Positions 1 to 8,875 are shown, numbered from the stretch's first letter. The stretch: 64,000 bases of DNA from Hyphomicrobiales bacterium (GCA_900470805.1 UCCA01000021.1:180936-244935); one strand, 5' to 3'. Notes: generated by a model not told the origin, from the letters alone. A program made the numbers and translations.

Positions 1-942
1 GCCGAGCCGCCACCACCGCCACCGCCCGCCAAGCCCCCAGAGGAAAAGCCGCCTGAAGAAAAGCCACCGGAGCCGCCCAAGCCACCGGAGCAGAAGCCGC
101 CCGAGCCGAAGCCTGAAGAGAAGAAGCCTGAAGAGAAAAAGGCTGAGGAGCCGCCGCAGCCGGATCCTGCCGAGCAGACCAAGGCGGACGAACAGGCCGC
201 TGGAAAACATGGCCAGCCTCAGCCACTGCAGCCGATGCGACCGGTCTTCGAGTTCGGCGACAAGAATACCGGACCGAAGAAGGCCGAGGACGGCGACGCC
301 TCGACGGAATCAGGAAAACCGGCTGGGACACCGGATGTGCTGGACCCCAAGCCGGACGATGCCGCCTCGGCAGGCAAGCCCGATGTTGCGGACGCGCCGC
401 CGGCCAAGCCCGTCCCCGATGACATAAACCTGCCGGAGGTGGACGTCGCCGACGCGCACGCGGAAAACAACGGCCCGGCTGCCGAGGCTCTTGGCGTGCC
501 GACCACTGATATCACGCAGACCAAGCCGAAGGACACCGCAAAGGCCGATCCGACGGCAACCGCTGCGACTTCAGCCGATCCTCTGACCAAGGCGAAGAAG
601 ATCTACTCGCAGAGTGATAGTGGCGACAGTGTCGCGCGGACGGCGATCGACGGCATGCCGCGCGGCGTTCGTGTCGCCGAACTCTGCACCACCGAACTGC
701 GCGAGCAGCTGAAGCGCGCGCCACAGCGTTATCAGCCGGAACTGCTGCCATCCTATCGCCTGTCACAGGGCACGGTTCTCGACGTCAAGCGCGGAGCCTT
801 CCGGGCCAGTTCGCGGTGGTACGACATGCGTTTCCGCTGCGAAGTGGATGCCGACGCCACCAAGGTCGTGTCGTTTGCCTATGATGTCGGCGATCCGGTT
901 CCGAGAGCGCAGTGGAAAAGCCGGGGTTTCCCGGACTTCTGA
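1..942 (+). CDS. DUF930-domain protein, 5' end outside the window
   Basis: The reading frame is open from base 1, so the N-terminus is missing. The first 80 or so codons give a Pro/Glu/Lys-rich segment (repeated PEEK, PPEP and KPEE units), followed by an acidic, Ala/Asp/Pro-rich linker. The last 100 residues form a compact cysteine-containing domain (RVAELCTTELREQL through a C-terminal SRGFPDF) that I recognise as DUF930, common in Rhizobiaceae. The extended proline-rich part looks like a periplasm-spanning or TonB-like linker, and the missing N-terminus would then hold a membrane anchor; that is inference. Function unknown. Confidence 0.75.
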   Translation, partial: AEPPPPPPPAKPPEEKPPEEKPPEPPKPPEQKPPEPKPEEKKPEEKKAEEPPQPDPAEQTKADEQAAGKHGQPQPLQPMRPVFEFGDKNTGPKKAEDGDASTESGKPAGTPDVLDPKPDDAASAGKPDVADAPPAKPVPDDINLPEVDVADAHAENNGPAAEALGVPTTDITQTKPKDTAKADPTATAATSADPLTKAKKIYSQSDSGDSVARTAIDGMPRGVRVAELCTTELREQLKRAPQRYQPELLPSYRLSQGTVLDVKRGAFRASSRWYDMRFRCEVDADATKVVSFAYDVGDPVPRAQWKSRGFPDF

Positions 943-973
943 TCGTGGCGTGACCAGCGGCGAACAACGTTCG

Positions 974-1789
974 TCATTGCTGGTTTGCCTTGTCCACGAT
1001 TGCCGGCAACTCGGACAGAAACGCATCGCGCGCCCGGACGCCTGCGGTGCCTGCGATCTTGCGGTCGTCCTGGATGAGGCGGGCAAAGACTACGGTGCGA
1101 TCGCCTTTCGTTGCCCAGCCGACAAACCAGCCCCACGGATGTTCCTCGTCGAACGTGTAGTCGGGCTTTCTCGGGTAGGCCATGCCGGTCTTTCCCTTGA
1201 CGGTCCAGCCATCGCGTCCCTCGGTTGTCTCGACGACCTTCATGGTCATATCCATGGCGTGAGCGCTGACGGGAAGCTGGCGGCTCACAAGCCCTTTCAG
1301 GAAGGTGATCTGTTCCAACGGGGATATCTTCAGCGATGATGCGATCCATGCCCGATCGAGCCCATTGTTCTTGCCGACGTCGCCGGAAAAGTCGGCGTTG
1401 CCGTAGGATAGCTTCGTCGCGTAGTCGTGAAGCGTCTGCTCTCCGAGTGCGTGGGTGATCTGCTGTGAGAACCAGACGACCGAGTATTTCAGCCAGCGAA
1501 CGGCGTCCGTCGGCTGTTTCCAGTTGTCGCCGCCCCAATCGACGTAGCCCTTGCGAAAGGGCAGCGTTGGCGTGTGTTCGTCCTTGAGGAAACCGGTGTC
1601 GTAGCCGATGACGCTGAGCGCGACCTTGAATGTGGATGCTGGTGTGACGCGCCCGTTACAATCGCCTTGCCGCATCAGCGTTTCGCCAGTCTTGGCATCG
1701 GCCACAACAGTGCAAATCGTCTTGGCTTGCGCGGCTGACGCCATGCATCCGGCAGAGAGAAGACCAAGGATTGCAGCGCCGAATTTCAT
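974..1789 (-). CDS. Class D (OXA-type) beta-lactamase
   Basis: A periplasmic serine beta-lactamase of 271 aa. The chosen ATG follows an AGGAG ribosome site; the longer upstream frame is not needed. Residues 1-22 form a signal peptide ending AAQA. All class D motifs are present: active-site S52-T-F-K55, S103-V-V, Y129-G-N and K200-T-G. The size fits OXA enzymes (about 265-275 aa). It is chromosomal, with no insertion sequence or integron nearby, so it is probably an intrinsic species gene and not a recent acquisition. The substrate range cannot be read from sequence. It is convergent with the DUF930 gene. Confidence 0.9.
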   Translation of the reverse strand: MKFGAAILGLLSAGCMASAAQAKTICTVVADAKTGETLMRQGDCNGRVTPASTFKVALSVIGYDTGFLKDEHTPTLPFRKGYVDWGGDNWKQPTDAVRWLKYSVVWFSQQITHALGEQTLHDYATKLSYGNADFSGDVGKNNGLDRAWIASSLKISPLEQITFLKGLVSRQLPVSAHAMDMTMKVVETTEGRDGWTVKGKTGMAYPRKPDYTFDEEHPWGWFVGWATKGDRTVVFARLIQDDRKIAGTAGVRARDAFLSELPAIVDKANQQ

Positions 1790-2062
1790 CACATACTCCT
1801 TCAGGGCCGTCGTTTCGGTAACTTTGCAGCAGCCATTCGGCTGTCTTGCGGTCCCTTGATAGCCAGGAATTCGTCCAATTGATGTTATCGAAATAACGGG
1901 AGTCTTGCTTAACGCTCTGGAAGCTTTCGCCAGATGCGCTAAGTTGGGTGTGTCGAAGCGGGACGGCGGGGGTGACTCGGTTGCCGCTCCAGTTCGACAC
2001 AAGCATGACCGCCTAGCTTTGTCCCATCGCCGGATGTTAGCGGCACAAGAGGGGACAATGAC

Positions 2063-2224
2063 ATGTCGAACGAAATCGAGCGCTTCTTCGAACTGCAGGA
2101 CGAAGCCACCAAAGTGGCCATTATCGAAAGCCGCGGCGACGAACTGACCGATATTCTGGTCACAGCACTCGAAGAAGCACTGTCCATCCTCTCCGGCGAA
2201 ATGCAGCCGGAAACCCTGCACTGA
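2063..2224 (+). CDS. Small hypothetical acidic protein (53 aa)
   Basis: ATG preceded by AGAGGGGA. The product starts MSNEIERFFELQDEATKVAI and is rich in Glu and Leu, probably all helical, without a signal or membrane segment. It lies between the divergent beta-lactamase gene and the kinase gene. The family is not recognised. Support is the ribosome site, compact spacing and protein-like composition only. Confidence 0.5.
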   Translation: MSNEIERFFELQDEATKVAIIESRGDELTDILVTALEEALSILSGEMQPETLH

Positions 2225-2275
2225 TTTCCGCTTCCCGTTCGAGGTGGGCGAGCGCTAGACGCTTCGGAGGCGTCC

Positions 2276-3049
2276 TTGGATATTCCAGCATCGCTTGAGC
2301 CGCTGCTGGCGGGTTATACCTGGCAACGGGATCGACTGGGGCAATCTCCATCGGACGTGTTTCGCCTTGAGCGGCCGGGCGCTCCGGCGGTTTATCTCAA
2401 GCGTGAGATGCATGGTCCGTTCAGCGAACTGGCCGACGAGGCCCGCCGGCTGACATGGCTTTCAACACAAGGCCTGCCTTGTCCCGATGTGATCGCCTCC
2501 GTCGAGGACGATGACGCCGACTGGCTTCTGATCAGCGCCTTGCCGGGGCGCGACCTTGCGTCCGAAGTGGCGTTGTGCGTCGCCGAGCGCGTCCGAATGT
2601 TGGCGACGGCGCTTCGTCGGCTGCATTCCATCGATGTCGCCTGCTGTCCGTTCGATCATCGCTGGCCGCTGCGGCTTGCGGCCGCCGGACGCCGGATGCG
2701 GGCCGGGGTTGTCGACGAGGAGGATTTCGACGCCGAGCGGGCCGGGCAAAGCGCGGCCGCGCTGTTTTCCATCCTTGGCAATATTCCGGTCAGCGACGAG
2801 GATCTGGTGGTCACGCATGGTGACGCCTGCCTGCCGAATTTCATCGCGCTCGACGGTGGCGTCGCCGGATTTATCGACTGCGGACGGCTGGGCGTTGCCG
2901 ATCGCTATCAGGATATCGCGCTCGCTTGCGCAAGCATTGAGCGAAATTTTGGTTCTTCCTTCGTCAAACCATTCTGCGATCACTATGGATGCGGGCCGCG
3001 GGATGCCGCAAAGATGAAGCGATATCAGTTGCTTGATGAGTTCTTCTGA
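2276..3049 (+). CDS. Aminoglycoside phosphotransferase family (APH(3')-like) kinase
   Basis: A 257-aa protein-kinase-fold enzyme of the APH family. The TTG start follows a GGAGG site. The Brenner-type catalytic loop is VTHGDACLPNF (H181, D183, N188 region), followed by the metal-binding FIDCGRLG, as in APH(3') kanamycin kinases. A conserved Lys lies in VYLKRE of the N-lobe. The length fits APH(3') (about 260-270 aa). Such genes are often chromosomal in rhizobia and may or may not confer resistance; the physiological substrate is unknown. It lies downstream of the small ORF on the same strand. Confidence 0.8.
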   Translation: MDIPASLEPLLAGYTWQRDRLGQSPSDVFRLERPGAPAVYLKREMHGPFSELADEARRLTWLSTQGLPCPDVIASVEDDDADWLLISALPGRDLASEVALCVAERVRMLATALRRLHSIDVACCPFDHRWPLRLAAAGRRMRAGVVDEEDFDAERAGQSAAALFSILGNIPVSDEDLVVTHGDACLPNFIALDGGVAGFIDCGRLGVADRYQDIALACASIERNFGSSFVKPFCDHYGCGPRDAAKMKRYQLLDEFF

Positions 3050-3216
3050 ATAATTGATTCATCCATTCTGGCAGCCATATCGCCGCGATCCAAGGGGCCG
3101 TCGGTTGGATCACGGCGAGTAGAACCAGTTGCTGCCTCGCCAACAGGTCGGGTGGCTGCGATCTGGAAATCGCTGACTGCGCCCCTATATGGAGCCCTCA
3201 CCAGGAGGAGCTACCG

Positions 3217-3597
3217 ATGTCAGCCCAGCCAGTGAAGATACCCGGCCCGGAACACCCGATCACCATCACGCCGAATGCAAAACGCGTTCTGGTGACGGTC
3301 GATGGCCGGGTGATTGCCGATAGCAGGCAGGCGTTGTCGCTGCAGGAGGCCAGCTATGCCTCGGTCTCCTATCTGCCGCGTTCCGATGTCGACATGACAT
3401 CGCTCCAGCGAAGCGATCACAAGAGCTACTGCCCTTACAAGGGGGAGGCGTCGTATTACAGCATTCCGGCGGGCGGACAGCGTTCGGAGAACGCGATTTG
3501 GACATACGAGACCCCTCATGACGCCGTCAGCGAGATCAAGGACTACGTTGCCTTTTATCCAGACCGTGTGGGTTCGTTCGTGGAAACCGCGGATTGA
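3217..3597 (+). CDS. DUF427-domain protein
   Basis: A 126-aa cytosolic protein with a good AGGAGG ribosome site just upstream. It contains the DUF427 signature region: RVLVTVDGRVIADSRQAL, then SVSYLPRSDVD, then KSYCPYKGEASYYSI and the C-terminal DYVAFYPDRV. The family has a small beta-barrel fold and unknown function. It is the last host gene before the prophage on this side and is co-directional with the phage RNA polymerase, so chromosomal read-through could reach the phage gene. Confidence 0.85.
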   Translation: MSAQPVKIPGPEHPITITPNAKRVLVTVDGRVIADSRQALSLQEASYASVSYLPRSDVDMTSLQRSDHKSYCPYKGEASYYSIPAGGQRSENAIWTYETPHDAVSEIKDYVAFYPDRVGSFVETAD

Positions 3598-3745
3598 GTT
3601 ACCGGGCACGGCGTCACATCTGCCGTTAAGCGGCGAACTCAAATTAAAGGCGTTCAAGCGGGAAAGAAAAGCGTGTGTTCAGGTTTGCCGATAGGGCTGA
3701 GACGCGGGCATTCAACTCTTGCGAAGGAGGAGCGCTCCGTGGCGT

Positions 3746-3781
3746 CAAGGATGGTCCGGCAGGGAAACCGGACCGATCCCC
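3746..3781. other. Candidate attL core, and content of the 3598-3891 gap
   Basis: Between the DUF427 gene and the phage RNA polymerase lies a perfect 7-bp inverted repeat, GGTCCGG and CCGGACC, around the octamer CAGGGAAA (3752-3773). The octamer with its GG/CC flanks recurs at 46264-46275 beside the integrase. Tyrosine recombinases exchange strands across a 6-8 bp identical overlap flanked by inverted arms, which this fits. I saw no tRNA or tmRNA here. The rest of the gap shows only a GGAGCGCTCC palindrome near 3729 and the CTCACT-type element at 3798. No host promoter with both boxes was seen in front of the polymerase gene. Confidence 0.4.
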
Positions 3782-3797
3782 GTATCTGGTAAGACTG

Positions 3798-3820
3798 TTC
3801 TCACTAGTGGTAATGAGTAG
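3798..3820 (+). promoter_or_regulatory. CTCTCACT/AATGAG element upstream of RNA polymerase
   Basis: TTCTCACTAGTGGTAATGAG is one of about a dozen similar elements in the prophage, all in front of genes. The first half resembles the CTCACTATAGGGAGA core of T7 promoters. If it is a phage promoter, the polymerase would feed its own transcription. Confidence 0.35.
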
Positions 3821-3891
3821 TGATAATACGTTGAATAGATAGGTTATTTTGTCTTCCGATAAGATTTCCACTTTCAATAGGAATTTCCCAA

Positions 3892-6618
3892 ATGATCAAT
3901 GTGTGCCACGAAGAAGTGACAAACGCTGTCGAGGCGGCTGGCCTTGCCATGCTCGAAGCCCTCGAAGCTGACCCATTGCTCAAGCGTCAGTTCGAGCTTG
4001 AGGAGGGAATGAAGCTCGAAGGTGCAGACCGCTATGCGCGAAATACTGAGGCAGCGCAGAAGGTCGGGCGTGAGGGTGACCTGGTCCCGCAGAAGGATCT
4101 CATCAGGGAAAACGTGAAGCTGGTTGCAAGCGGCATTGAAGAATGGCTCGACGCTGACCAAGCGCGGCTTGATGCCATGACAGGGCGTGGGCGTCGTCAG
4201 CCTAAGCTGGCCGCTAAGTGGCTCCGTGAGATCGGCGCTCTGACCGCGTCCTTCGTTGGTCTCAAGACCATGTTCAATATGGTTGGCCGCAATCGCGGTA
4301 CGGCTGTCTATGCCATCGCCATCGGCCGAGCCATTCAGGAAGAGATCGCGGTCGCGGAATTCACGCACACGATGCCCAAGCTGTATGAGAAGATCGTCGA
4401 GGACTTCACCTCACGCTCGACCGTACACCATCGCCGCGTCCTGCGTGCAGCTATCCAGCGCCATGCTCCACACCTCCTCGACTTCGACGGAGAGAAGGCC
4501 GAACAGCAGATGCAGGTCGCCGTTGGTCTCGTGGTCCTCGAAAGCATCATCAAGCAGACGGGTCTCTTCATCACCGACGTACAGACCACGTCCTCCAAGA
4601 CCGTCGAGACTGTCGAGCTGTCGCCTAAGGCTCTGGCCTACATCGAGCAGCGCCACGACGTCGCGAAGTTCTTTCAGCCTTTCTACAAGCCTACCATCAT
4701 TCCGCCTCGGCCATGGACCGACGTCCGTTCTGGAGGCTATCACGGCGTCCTGGCGGGTCGCCATTGCGTAGTGAAGGGTCGCCACGGTGACCGCGCCTAC
4801 ATCCGCAAGCTCCGCAACGCTGACATGTCGCTGGTCTATGAAGGGCTCAACTACCTGCAGAACACGCAGTGGCAGGTGAACCGCGAGCTGTTCGACATCC
4901 TCGATCAGTACGCTTTTGCTACGACCCTCGGCGATCTGCCTGACGTTCAGAAGCGCGAACCGCTGGAGCGTCTGCCGTTCATGGGGCAGGGCAAGGAGAA
5001 GACCGACGCCAAGACGTGGTCGGACAAGCAGAAGGAAGTGTTCAAGGACTGGTGCCGATCGAACGCTGCGATCCACACTGAGAACTACGAGAAGGAAGGG
5101 CAGGTCTCTTCGCTGGCATCGACCATTGAGACCGCACGTCAGTACTACGCCGAAGAGCGCTTCTTCTTCCCGTGGAACCTCGACACAAGAGGCCGTGCGT
5201 ACCCGATCGCTCGTGGACTGCAGCCTCAGGGCTCGGACTGGCAGAAGGCTCTCCTGCGTTTTGCTCGTGGCCGTGAGTACACTGCCGAGGCGCGCTTCTA
5301 CCTCATGTTCCACGGTGCCAACTGCTACGGCGAGACCGAGACAGGCGTAAAGCTCGACAAGGCGCTCTACCTCACGCGTGTCAAATGGGTCGAGGACAAC
5401 AAGGCGCTCATCTTCCGTGTCGCCGATGATCCTCACGGCACGACAGACGTTTGGGCTCACAAGAACCGCGAAAGCCCGTGGATGTTCCTCGCGTTCTGCC
5501 TTGAGTTCGCCCGTTGCGAGCGTATGGCAGCTGCAGGTCTCCCTGCGGTGACACACCTGGCTCCGGCCTTCGACGGGTCTTGCAACGGTCTGCAGCACTT
5601 CTCCGCAGCCTTGCGCGACTCGATCGGCGGGGAGGCGGTCAACCTCACGGCCAACACAACGCCGTCCGATATCTACACGCTGGTCGCTCGGAACCTCAAG
5701 GAACAGCTTGAGGCCATTGCCGCAGGTCAGGCTTTAGGCGTGGTCGAGGAAGAGTATGAGGATGACGACGGCGTCATGCGCATCAAGTACAAGTACTGCG
5801 ATGTCACCATGGCGAGACGTTGGCTCAACAGCAAGCAGATCGGCCGAGGGCTGTGCAAGCAGCCGGTCATGACCACGCCTTACGGCTCGAACCACGCTGG
5901 CATCAAGATGCAGATGATCAAGGCGCTGGAGAAGGCTGACGGTTTCCGCTTCGACTTCCCGACATGGTTCGACGTAGAACGCCGGAAGAAGGCTTACGAC
6001 AACTTCAACGAATGCACATGGCTGGCCTCACAGATCATCAAGGCAATCGCAGCGGTCGTCGTTAAGTCGCGTGAGGCCATGGACTGGCTCCAGAACGCCG
6101 CCAGACTGGCGAACAAGGCAAACGATAAGGTGGGCTGCGAGATCCACTGGACGGCCCCCTCTGGCCTTCCTGTGAAGCAGTATTATGAGGACTTCGGGAC
6201 GATGCGCGTCAAGACCGAGTTCATGGGGCAGACCTATGTGCCTCAGATCACGGACGTGGTCGGTCCCAAGAAGCTCTCAAAGCATGAGCAGGTGAACGGC
6301 ATTGCGCCAAACTTCGTGCACTCGCTCGACGCCTCGGCCATGCTGCTGACCGTCGTTCGGCTTGGACGACAGGGCGTGCAGGACTTCTTCATGATCCACG
6401 ACAGCTTCGGCGTACCGGCAGCGGATGCGCAGAGGCTTTGGCTGGAGACCCGATCGGTGTTTGTTGACATGTATACGAAGCATGACGTCCTGCAGGAGTT
6501 CCGCGATGGGCTCGTGCTGCAGATCGGCGAAGAGCTGGCCGAAAAGCTGGACCCATTGCCAGCGAAAGGCACGCTCAATCTCACTGAGGTGCTGCATTCG
6601 GACTTCTTTTTCGCATGA
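3892..6618 (+). CDS. T7-like single-subunit DNA-directed RNA polymerase
   Basis: A 908-aa enzyme that transcribes the middle and late phage genes from phage-specific promoters (T7 gene 1 homologue, 883 aa in T7). Palm and fingers motifs are intact: motif A FDGSCNGLQHFSAAL with catalytic Asp561, motif B RGLCKQPVMTTPYGS with Lys656 and Tyr664, and motif C MIHDSFG with catalytic Asp837. The C-terminus ends in FFFA, like the FAFA foot of T7 RNAP. The start ATG has a weak AGGAA site. It is the first gene inside the left prophage edge. In the circular phage genome it would directly follow the integrase gene and attP. Confidence 0.97.
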   Translation: MINVCHEEVTNAVEAAGLAMLEALEADPLLKRQFELEEGMKLEGADRYARNTEAAQKVGREGDLVPQKDLIRENVKLVASGIEEWLDADQARLDAMTGRGRRQPKLAAKWLREIGALTASFVGLKTMFNMVGRNRGTAVYAIAIGRAIQEEIAVAEFTHTMPKLYEKIVEDFTSRSTVHHRRVLRAAIQRHAPHLLDFDGEKAEQQMQVAVGLVVLESIIKQTGLFITDVQTTSSKTVETVELSPKALAYIEQRHDVAKFFQPFYKPTIIPPRPWTDVRSGGYHGVLAGRHCVVKGRHGDRAYIRKLRNADMSLVYEGLNYLQNTQWQVNRELFDILDQYAFATTLGDLPDVQKREPLERLPFMGQGKEKTDAKTWSDKQKEVFKDWCRSNAAIHTENYEKEGQVSSLASTIETARQYYAEERFFFPWNLDTRGRAYPIARGLQPQGSDWQKALLRFARGREYTAEARFYLMFHGANCYGETETGVKLDKALYLTRVKWVEDNKALIFRVADDPHGTTDVWAHKNRESPWMFLAFCLEFARCERMAAAGLPAVTHLAPAFDGSCNGLQHFSAALRDSIGGEAVNLTANTTPSDIYTLVARNLKEQLEAIAAGQALGVVEEEYEDDDGVMRIKYKYCDVTMARRWLNSKQIGRGLCKQPVMTTPYGSNHAGIKMQMIKALEKADGFRFDFPTWFDVERRKKAYDNFNECTWLASQIIKAIAAVVVKSREAMDWLQNAARLANKANDKVGCEIHWTAPSGLPVKQYYEDFGTMRVKTEFMGQTYVPQITDVVGPKKLSKHEQVNGIAPNFVHSLDASAMLLTVVRLGRQGVQDFFMIHDSFGVPAADAQRLWLETRSVFVDMYTKHDVLQEFRDGLVLQIGEELAEKLDPLPAKGTLNLTEVLHSDFFFA

Positions 6619-6632
6619 TAGGGGAGGTCAGC

Positions 6633-6656
6633 GAATAAGAGTGACGCACCTGATAG
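6633..6656 (+). promoter_or_regulatory. Phage repeat copy A (candidate phage-RNAP promoter)
   Basis: GAATAAGAGTGACGCACCTG, followed by ATAG, lies just after the RNA polymerase stop codon. Five copies of this sequence (6633, 6812, 10563, 20735, 40514) lie only in intergenic gaps, all on the + strand, and divide the genome into blocks. A promoter for the phage polymerase is the simplest reading; a processing site is the alternative. Confidence 0.5.
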
Positions 6657-6754
6657 CTCAAGGCCAAGCTTACAGTCTTGCTTTAAGCTAGTGTTATAGT
6701 GGTTCTTATATAGAACCTTAAAGCTTTAAGACGTGCGTACGTGTGAGACCCACT

Positions 6755-6786
6755 AAGCCCCTTGCCGAAAGGCCGGGGGCTTTTTG
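6755..6786 (+). terminator. Rho-independent terminator after RNA polymerase
   Basis: AGCCCC, a 13-nt loop and GGGGGCT are followed by a run of five T. A second small stem, GGTTCT/AGAACC, lies at 6701-6717 inside an AT-rich stretch with GCTTTAAGC-like repeats. This terminator would separate polymerase transcription from the following middle-gene block, which has its own repeat copy immediately downstream. Confidence 0.75.
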
Positions 6787-6791
6787 CGTTA

Positions 6792-6834
6792 CTCTCACTA
6801 TTGGAAGTCAGGATTAAGAGTTACGCACCTGATC
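6792..6834 (+). promoter_or_regulatory. Composite element: CTCTCACT plus repeat copy B
   Basis: CTCTCACTATTGGAAGTCAG is followed by GATTAAGAGTTACGCACCTG. Both repeat families lie back to back here, as at 10544 and 20714, directly after the terminator and before the first middle gene. CTCACTATTGGA is close to the T7 promoter core. A third related string (ACTCCGATTTCTGGAA) sits at 6843, next to the start of the following gene. Confidence 0.5.
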
Positions 6835-6867
6835 AATCTATCAACTCCGATTTCTGGAACATCACTC

Positions 6868-7545
6868 ATGACTGAATTCACACCTGCCATCTACGGCGCA
6901 GCTCCGAAGGATTTGGGTCTCATTGAACTGGACACATCGGAGATGATGTTCTGGCTCTACGCTCCTATCAAAGTCCCCGGCATGTGGATGGAGACTCCGC
7001 CCAAGCAGCTGGAGAAGTACGATCGGCTCCTCGACGAAGTCCGCTTCGACGTTATCGATACGTATGGCGAGAAACGCTGGACCGACAGCTACGTCTACCT
7101 TTCCGTCAAGATCCTTCACGTTACGCCTGATGCGCCTGGCAATCGTCCCGGCTGGCACAGCGACGGCTTCCTCACGGATGACCTGAATTACATTTGGGCC
7201 GACCGCAATCCGACCGAGTTCCTCGTCACGAAAGACCGTGAACTTCTCTCGTTCGTAGCAGACCACACGGCATCCATAGCTCAGATGAACTGGGTCAGCG
7301 CCGTTCAGCTGGCTGGTGAACGTCGAGAACATGCCAAGGTCAACCATCTCTATCGCCTCGACCAGACGGTGATCCATCGCGTTTCTCTCAATGTTGAGAG
7401 TGGCAAGCGAGCTTTCATCAAGGTCTCGGTATCCGACAAGCCGTACGTACAGCTCGGCAATTCCATCAACCACGATCTCCCTGAACATGAACGGCCTTCG
7501 GTCGAGCGTCAGGCCGAGCGTAACTGCCCTCAAGGAAACAAGTGA
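6868..7545 (+). CDS. Phage protein resembling a 2-oxoglutarate/Fe(II) dioxygenase
   Basis: A 225-aa protein; the ATG at 6868 is preferred because the longer frame would overlap the promoter-like repeats. It carries GWHSDGF (H97-x-D99), then VIHRVS (H170), then RAFIKVSVS (R181). This His-x-Asp, distal His and following Arg, with appropriate spacing, match the metal and 2-oxoglutarate ligands of a double-stranded beta-helix dioxygenase. The family assignment is by motif only. Possible roles are nucleic-acid or protein modification early in infection. It is first in a tight run of middle genes. Confidence 0.5.
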   Translation: MTEFTPAIYGAAPKDLGLIELDTSEMMFWLYAPIKVPGMWMETPPKQLEKYDRLLDEVRFDVIDTYGEKRWTDSYVYLSVKILHVTPDAPGNRPGWHSDGFLTDDLNYIWADRNPTEFLVTKDRELLSFVADHTASIAQMNWVSAVQLAGERREHAKVNHLYRLDQTVIHRVSLNVESGKRAFIKVSVSDKPYVQLGNSINHDLPEHERPSVERQAERNCPQGNK

Positions 7546-7547
7546 TC

Positions 7548-7748
7548 ATGCAGGACTACGTAAAGCAGGAACTGAACGTTGGCGCTCGCGTAGTACACGG
7601 GGTGGGTGGAAGGCGCGGCGGTCTATCAGGACCATACCGTGTGCATAGCTTCACTCCGAAGATGGTTCGGCTGTGCCGCCGCTCTCGACCAGATACCGTC
7701 GAAACTATCGTTCCATCGTACAATCTTGTGAAGGTGGCTGATGTTTGA
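7548..7748 (+). CDS. Hypothetical phage protein (66 aa)
   Basis: The ATG at 7548 follows AAGGAAAC; a GTG two codons earlier overlaps the previous stop. The product is basic, with a KOW/SH3-like feel (GARVVHGVGGRRGGLSGPYRV), and ends VPSYNLVKVADV. It overlaps the next gene by 8 bases. No family recognised. Confidence 0.65.
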   Translation: MQDYVKQELNVGARVVHGVGGRRGGLSGPYRVHSFTPKMVRLCRRSRPDTVETIVPSYNLVKVADV

Positions 7749-8145
7749 CCGCAGCTACCATCGTGACGGCGACAGCTATCACACGACCAAGATCACCCAA
7801 CAGCCCCACGACGCAGCCGATGCAGCTCGGCTCTACGGCTCCCTCGAAGACAAGGCCACCAGCAAGGTGGTCGCTGTCGTCGCGCAGCAACTCCCAAGCA
7901 TCGACACGACCTACGCCCGAATTCAGCAGGAGCGTTCGGTCCTGCAGATGACGGAGCATCACACGGTTGTCTTCAAGATCAACGGTCGAACGGTCACAAC
8001 GCGGGTCGATAGGCACGACTTCGACACCCGCGAAACGACCATGCAGAAAGAGCTTCAAGTCATCTCGGAAGAGGTGGCCAAGGAGGTCATGAAGCTGATC
8101 GCTGCGGATGTCTATCGGCATAGCTTTGGGAGGATGTGGAAATGA
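7741..8145 (+). CDS. Hypothetical phage protein (134 aa)
   Basis: Translationally coupled to its neighbours by overlaps at both ends. The N-terminus is His/Asp/Thr rich, the middle carries a predicted beta segment (HTVVFKINGRTVTTRVDRHD), and the C-terminal 40 residues form an amphipathic helix (QKELQVISEEVAKEVMKLIA). No recognised motif. Position in the middle-gene block suggests a host-takeover or metabolic accessory role, which is inference. Confidence 0.65.
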   Translation: MFDRSYHRDGDSYHTTKITQQPHDAADAARLYGSLEDKATSKVVAVVAQQLPSIDTTYARIQQERSVLQMTEHHTVVFKINGRTVTTRVDRHDFDTRETTMQKELQVISEEVAKEVMKLIAADVYRHSFGRMWK

Positions 8146-8342
8146 TGCAACCGCACTGCCTAATCAACAACGTGCGCTTCAAGCGCATGGTGCTGCCTCC
8201 GGGCTTCTCAACGAAGACCTCCTGCCATGCTCACAATCCCTACGGTGGCATCAACGACTACTTCGTTCTCAGAACTGGCACTGAACCGTCCGGCACGTAT
8301 CGGCTGGTCAGCTTGAAGACATATGTAAGGAACACCAGATGA
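8142..8342 (+). CDS. Hypothetical phage protein (66 aa)
   Basis: Starts ATGATG after AGGATGTGGAA, overlapping the upstream stop by 4 bases; a GTG at 8136 is an alternative start. The protein is basic with a Gly/Tyr/Asp segment (NPYGGINDYFVLRTG). It ends in an ATGA overlap with the next gene. No family recognised. Confidence 0.6.
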   Translation: MMQPHCLINNVRFKRMVLPPGFSTKTSCHAHNPYGGINDYFVLRTGTEPSGTYRLVSLKTYVRNTR

Positions 8343-8875
8343 AAGTGGAATGCATTGAAAGAGGCCTCAAGCACCTGACTCGCGGCAGGATTTACAGCGT
8401 CCTCCAGTCTAACGGCGAGAAGATACAGATCATCAACGATAACGGGAGCGCTTGCTATTATTTCTCGTATCGCTTCAAACGTGTGCCGGAAGCTGCCATC
8501 GACCGCCGCGCCAAGATCGTCGGAAAGTCCGCTGACATCATCGTCACCGACGAGATCGGCTGGAACCCTGAGACCCGCGGCCCGCAGATGGCCAATCCCC
8601 AGGCCAGAACCATCTTCAAGTACCAAGTGCCGACCTTGGAACAGTTCGAGCTGGACCTGCCGCAGGACGCACAGCTGATCCGCATCGCGCATATCGACGG
8701 CTTTACGTGGGCTTGGGCGGTGGTCGATCTGCGGAAGCCGCTGGCCAGTCGCAAGTTCCGTGCGTTCAAGACCGGCGCAACCATTCCTGACGACTTCGAT
8801 ACGTCTGCCTATGTCGGCTTCTATCTGATCTACGTGCAGATGGAATTGGGTCTCTATGTTTTCGAGGAGAAGTGA
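8339..8875 (+). CDS. Phage protein with C-terminal DUF7352-like domain
   Basis: A 178-aa two-part protein. Residues 1-50 form a small beta module (MKVECIERGLKHLTRGRIYS through YYFSYRFKRV). The same kind of module opens the proteins at 8875 and 20124, so it recurs in this phage. Residues 85-178 (ARTIFKYQVPTLEQFELDLP, then WAWAVVDLRKPLASRKFRAF) resemble the DUF7352 family found in many phages, function unknown. It overlaps both neighbours by 1-4 bases. Confidence 0.65.
   Translation: MKVECIERGLKHLTRGRIYSVLQSNGEKIQIINDNGSACYYFSYRFKRVPEAAIDRRAKIVGKSADIIVTDEIGWNPETRGPQMANPQARTIFKYQVPTLEQFELDLPQDAQLIRIAHIDGFTWAWAVVDLRKPLASRKFRAFKTGATIPDDFDTSAYVGFYLIYVQMELGLYVFEEK

Noticed and set aside
3598..3745. 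TPP riboswitch or 6S-like RNA before the prophage
   Set aside because: GGGCTGAGACGCGG resembles part of a TPP element, but the second conserved half is absent; the 6S similarity is too short.
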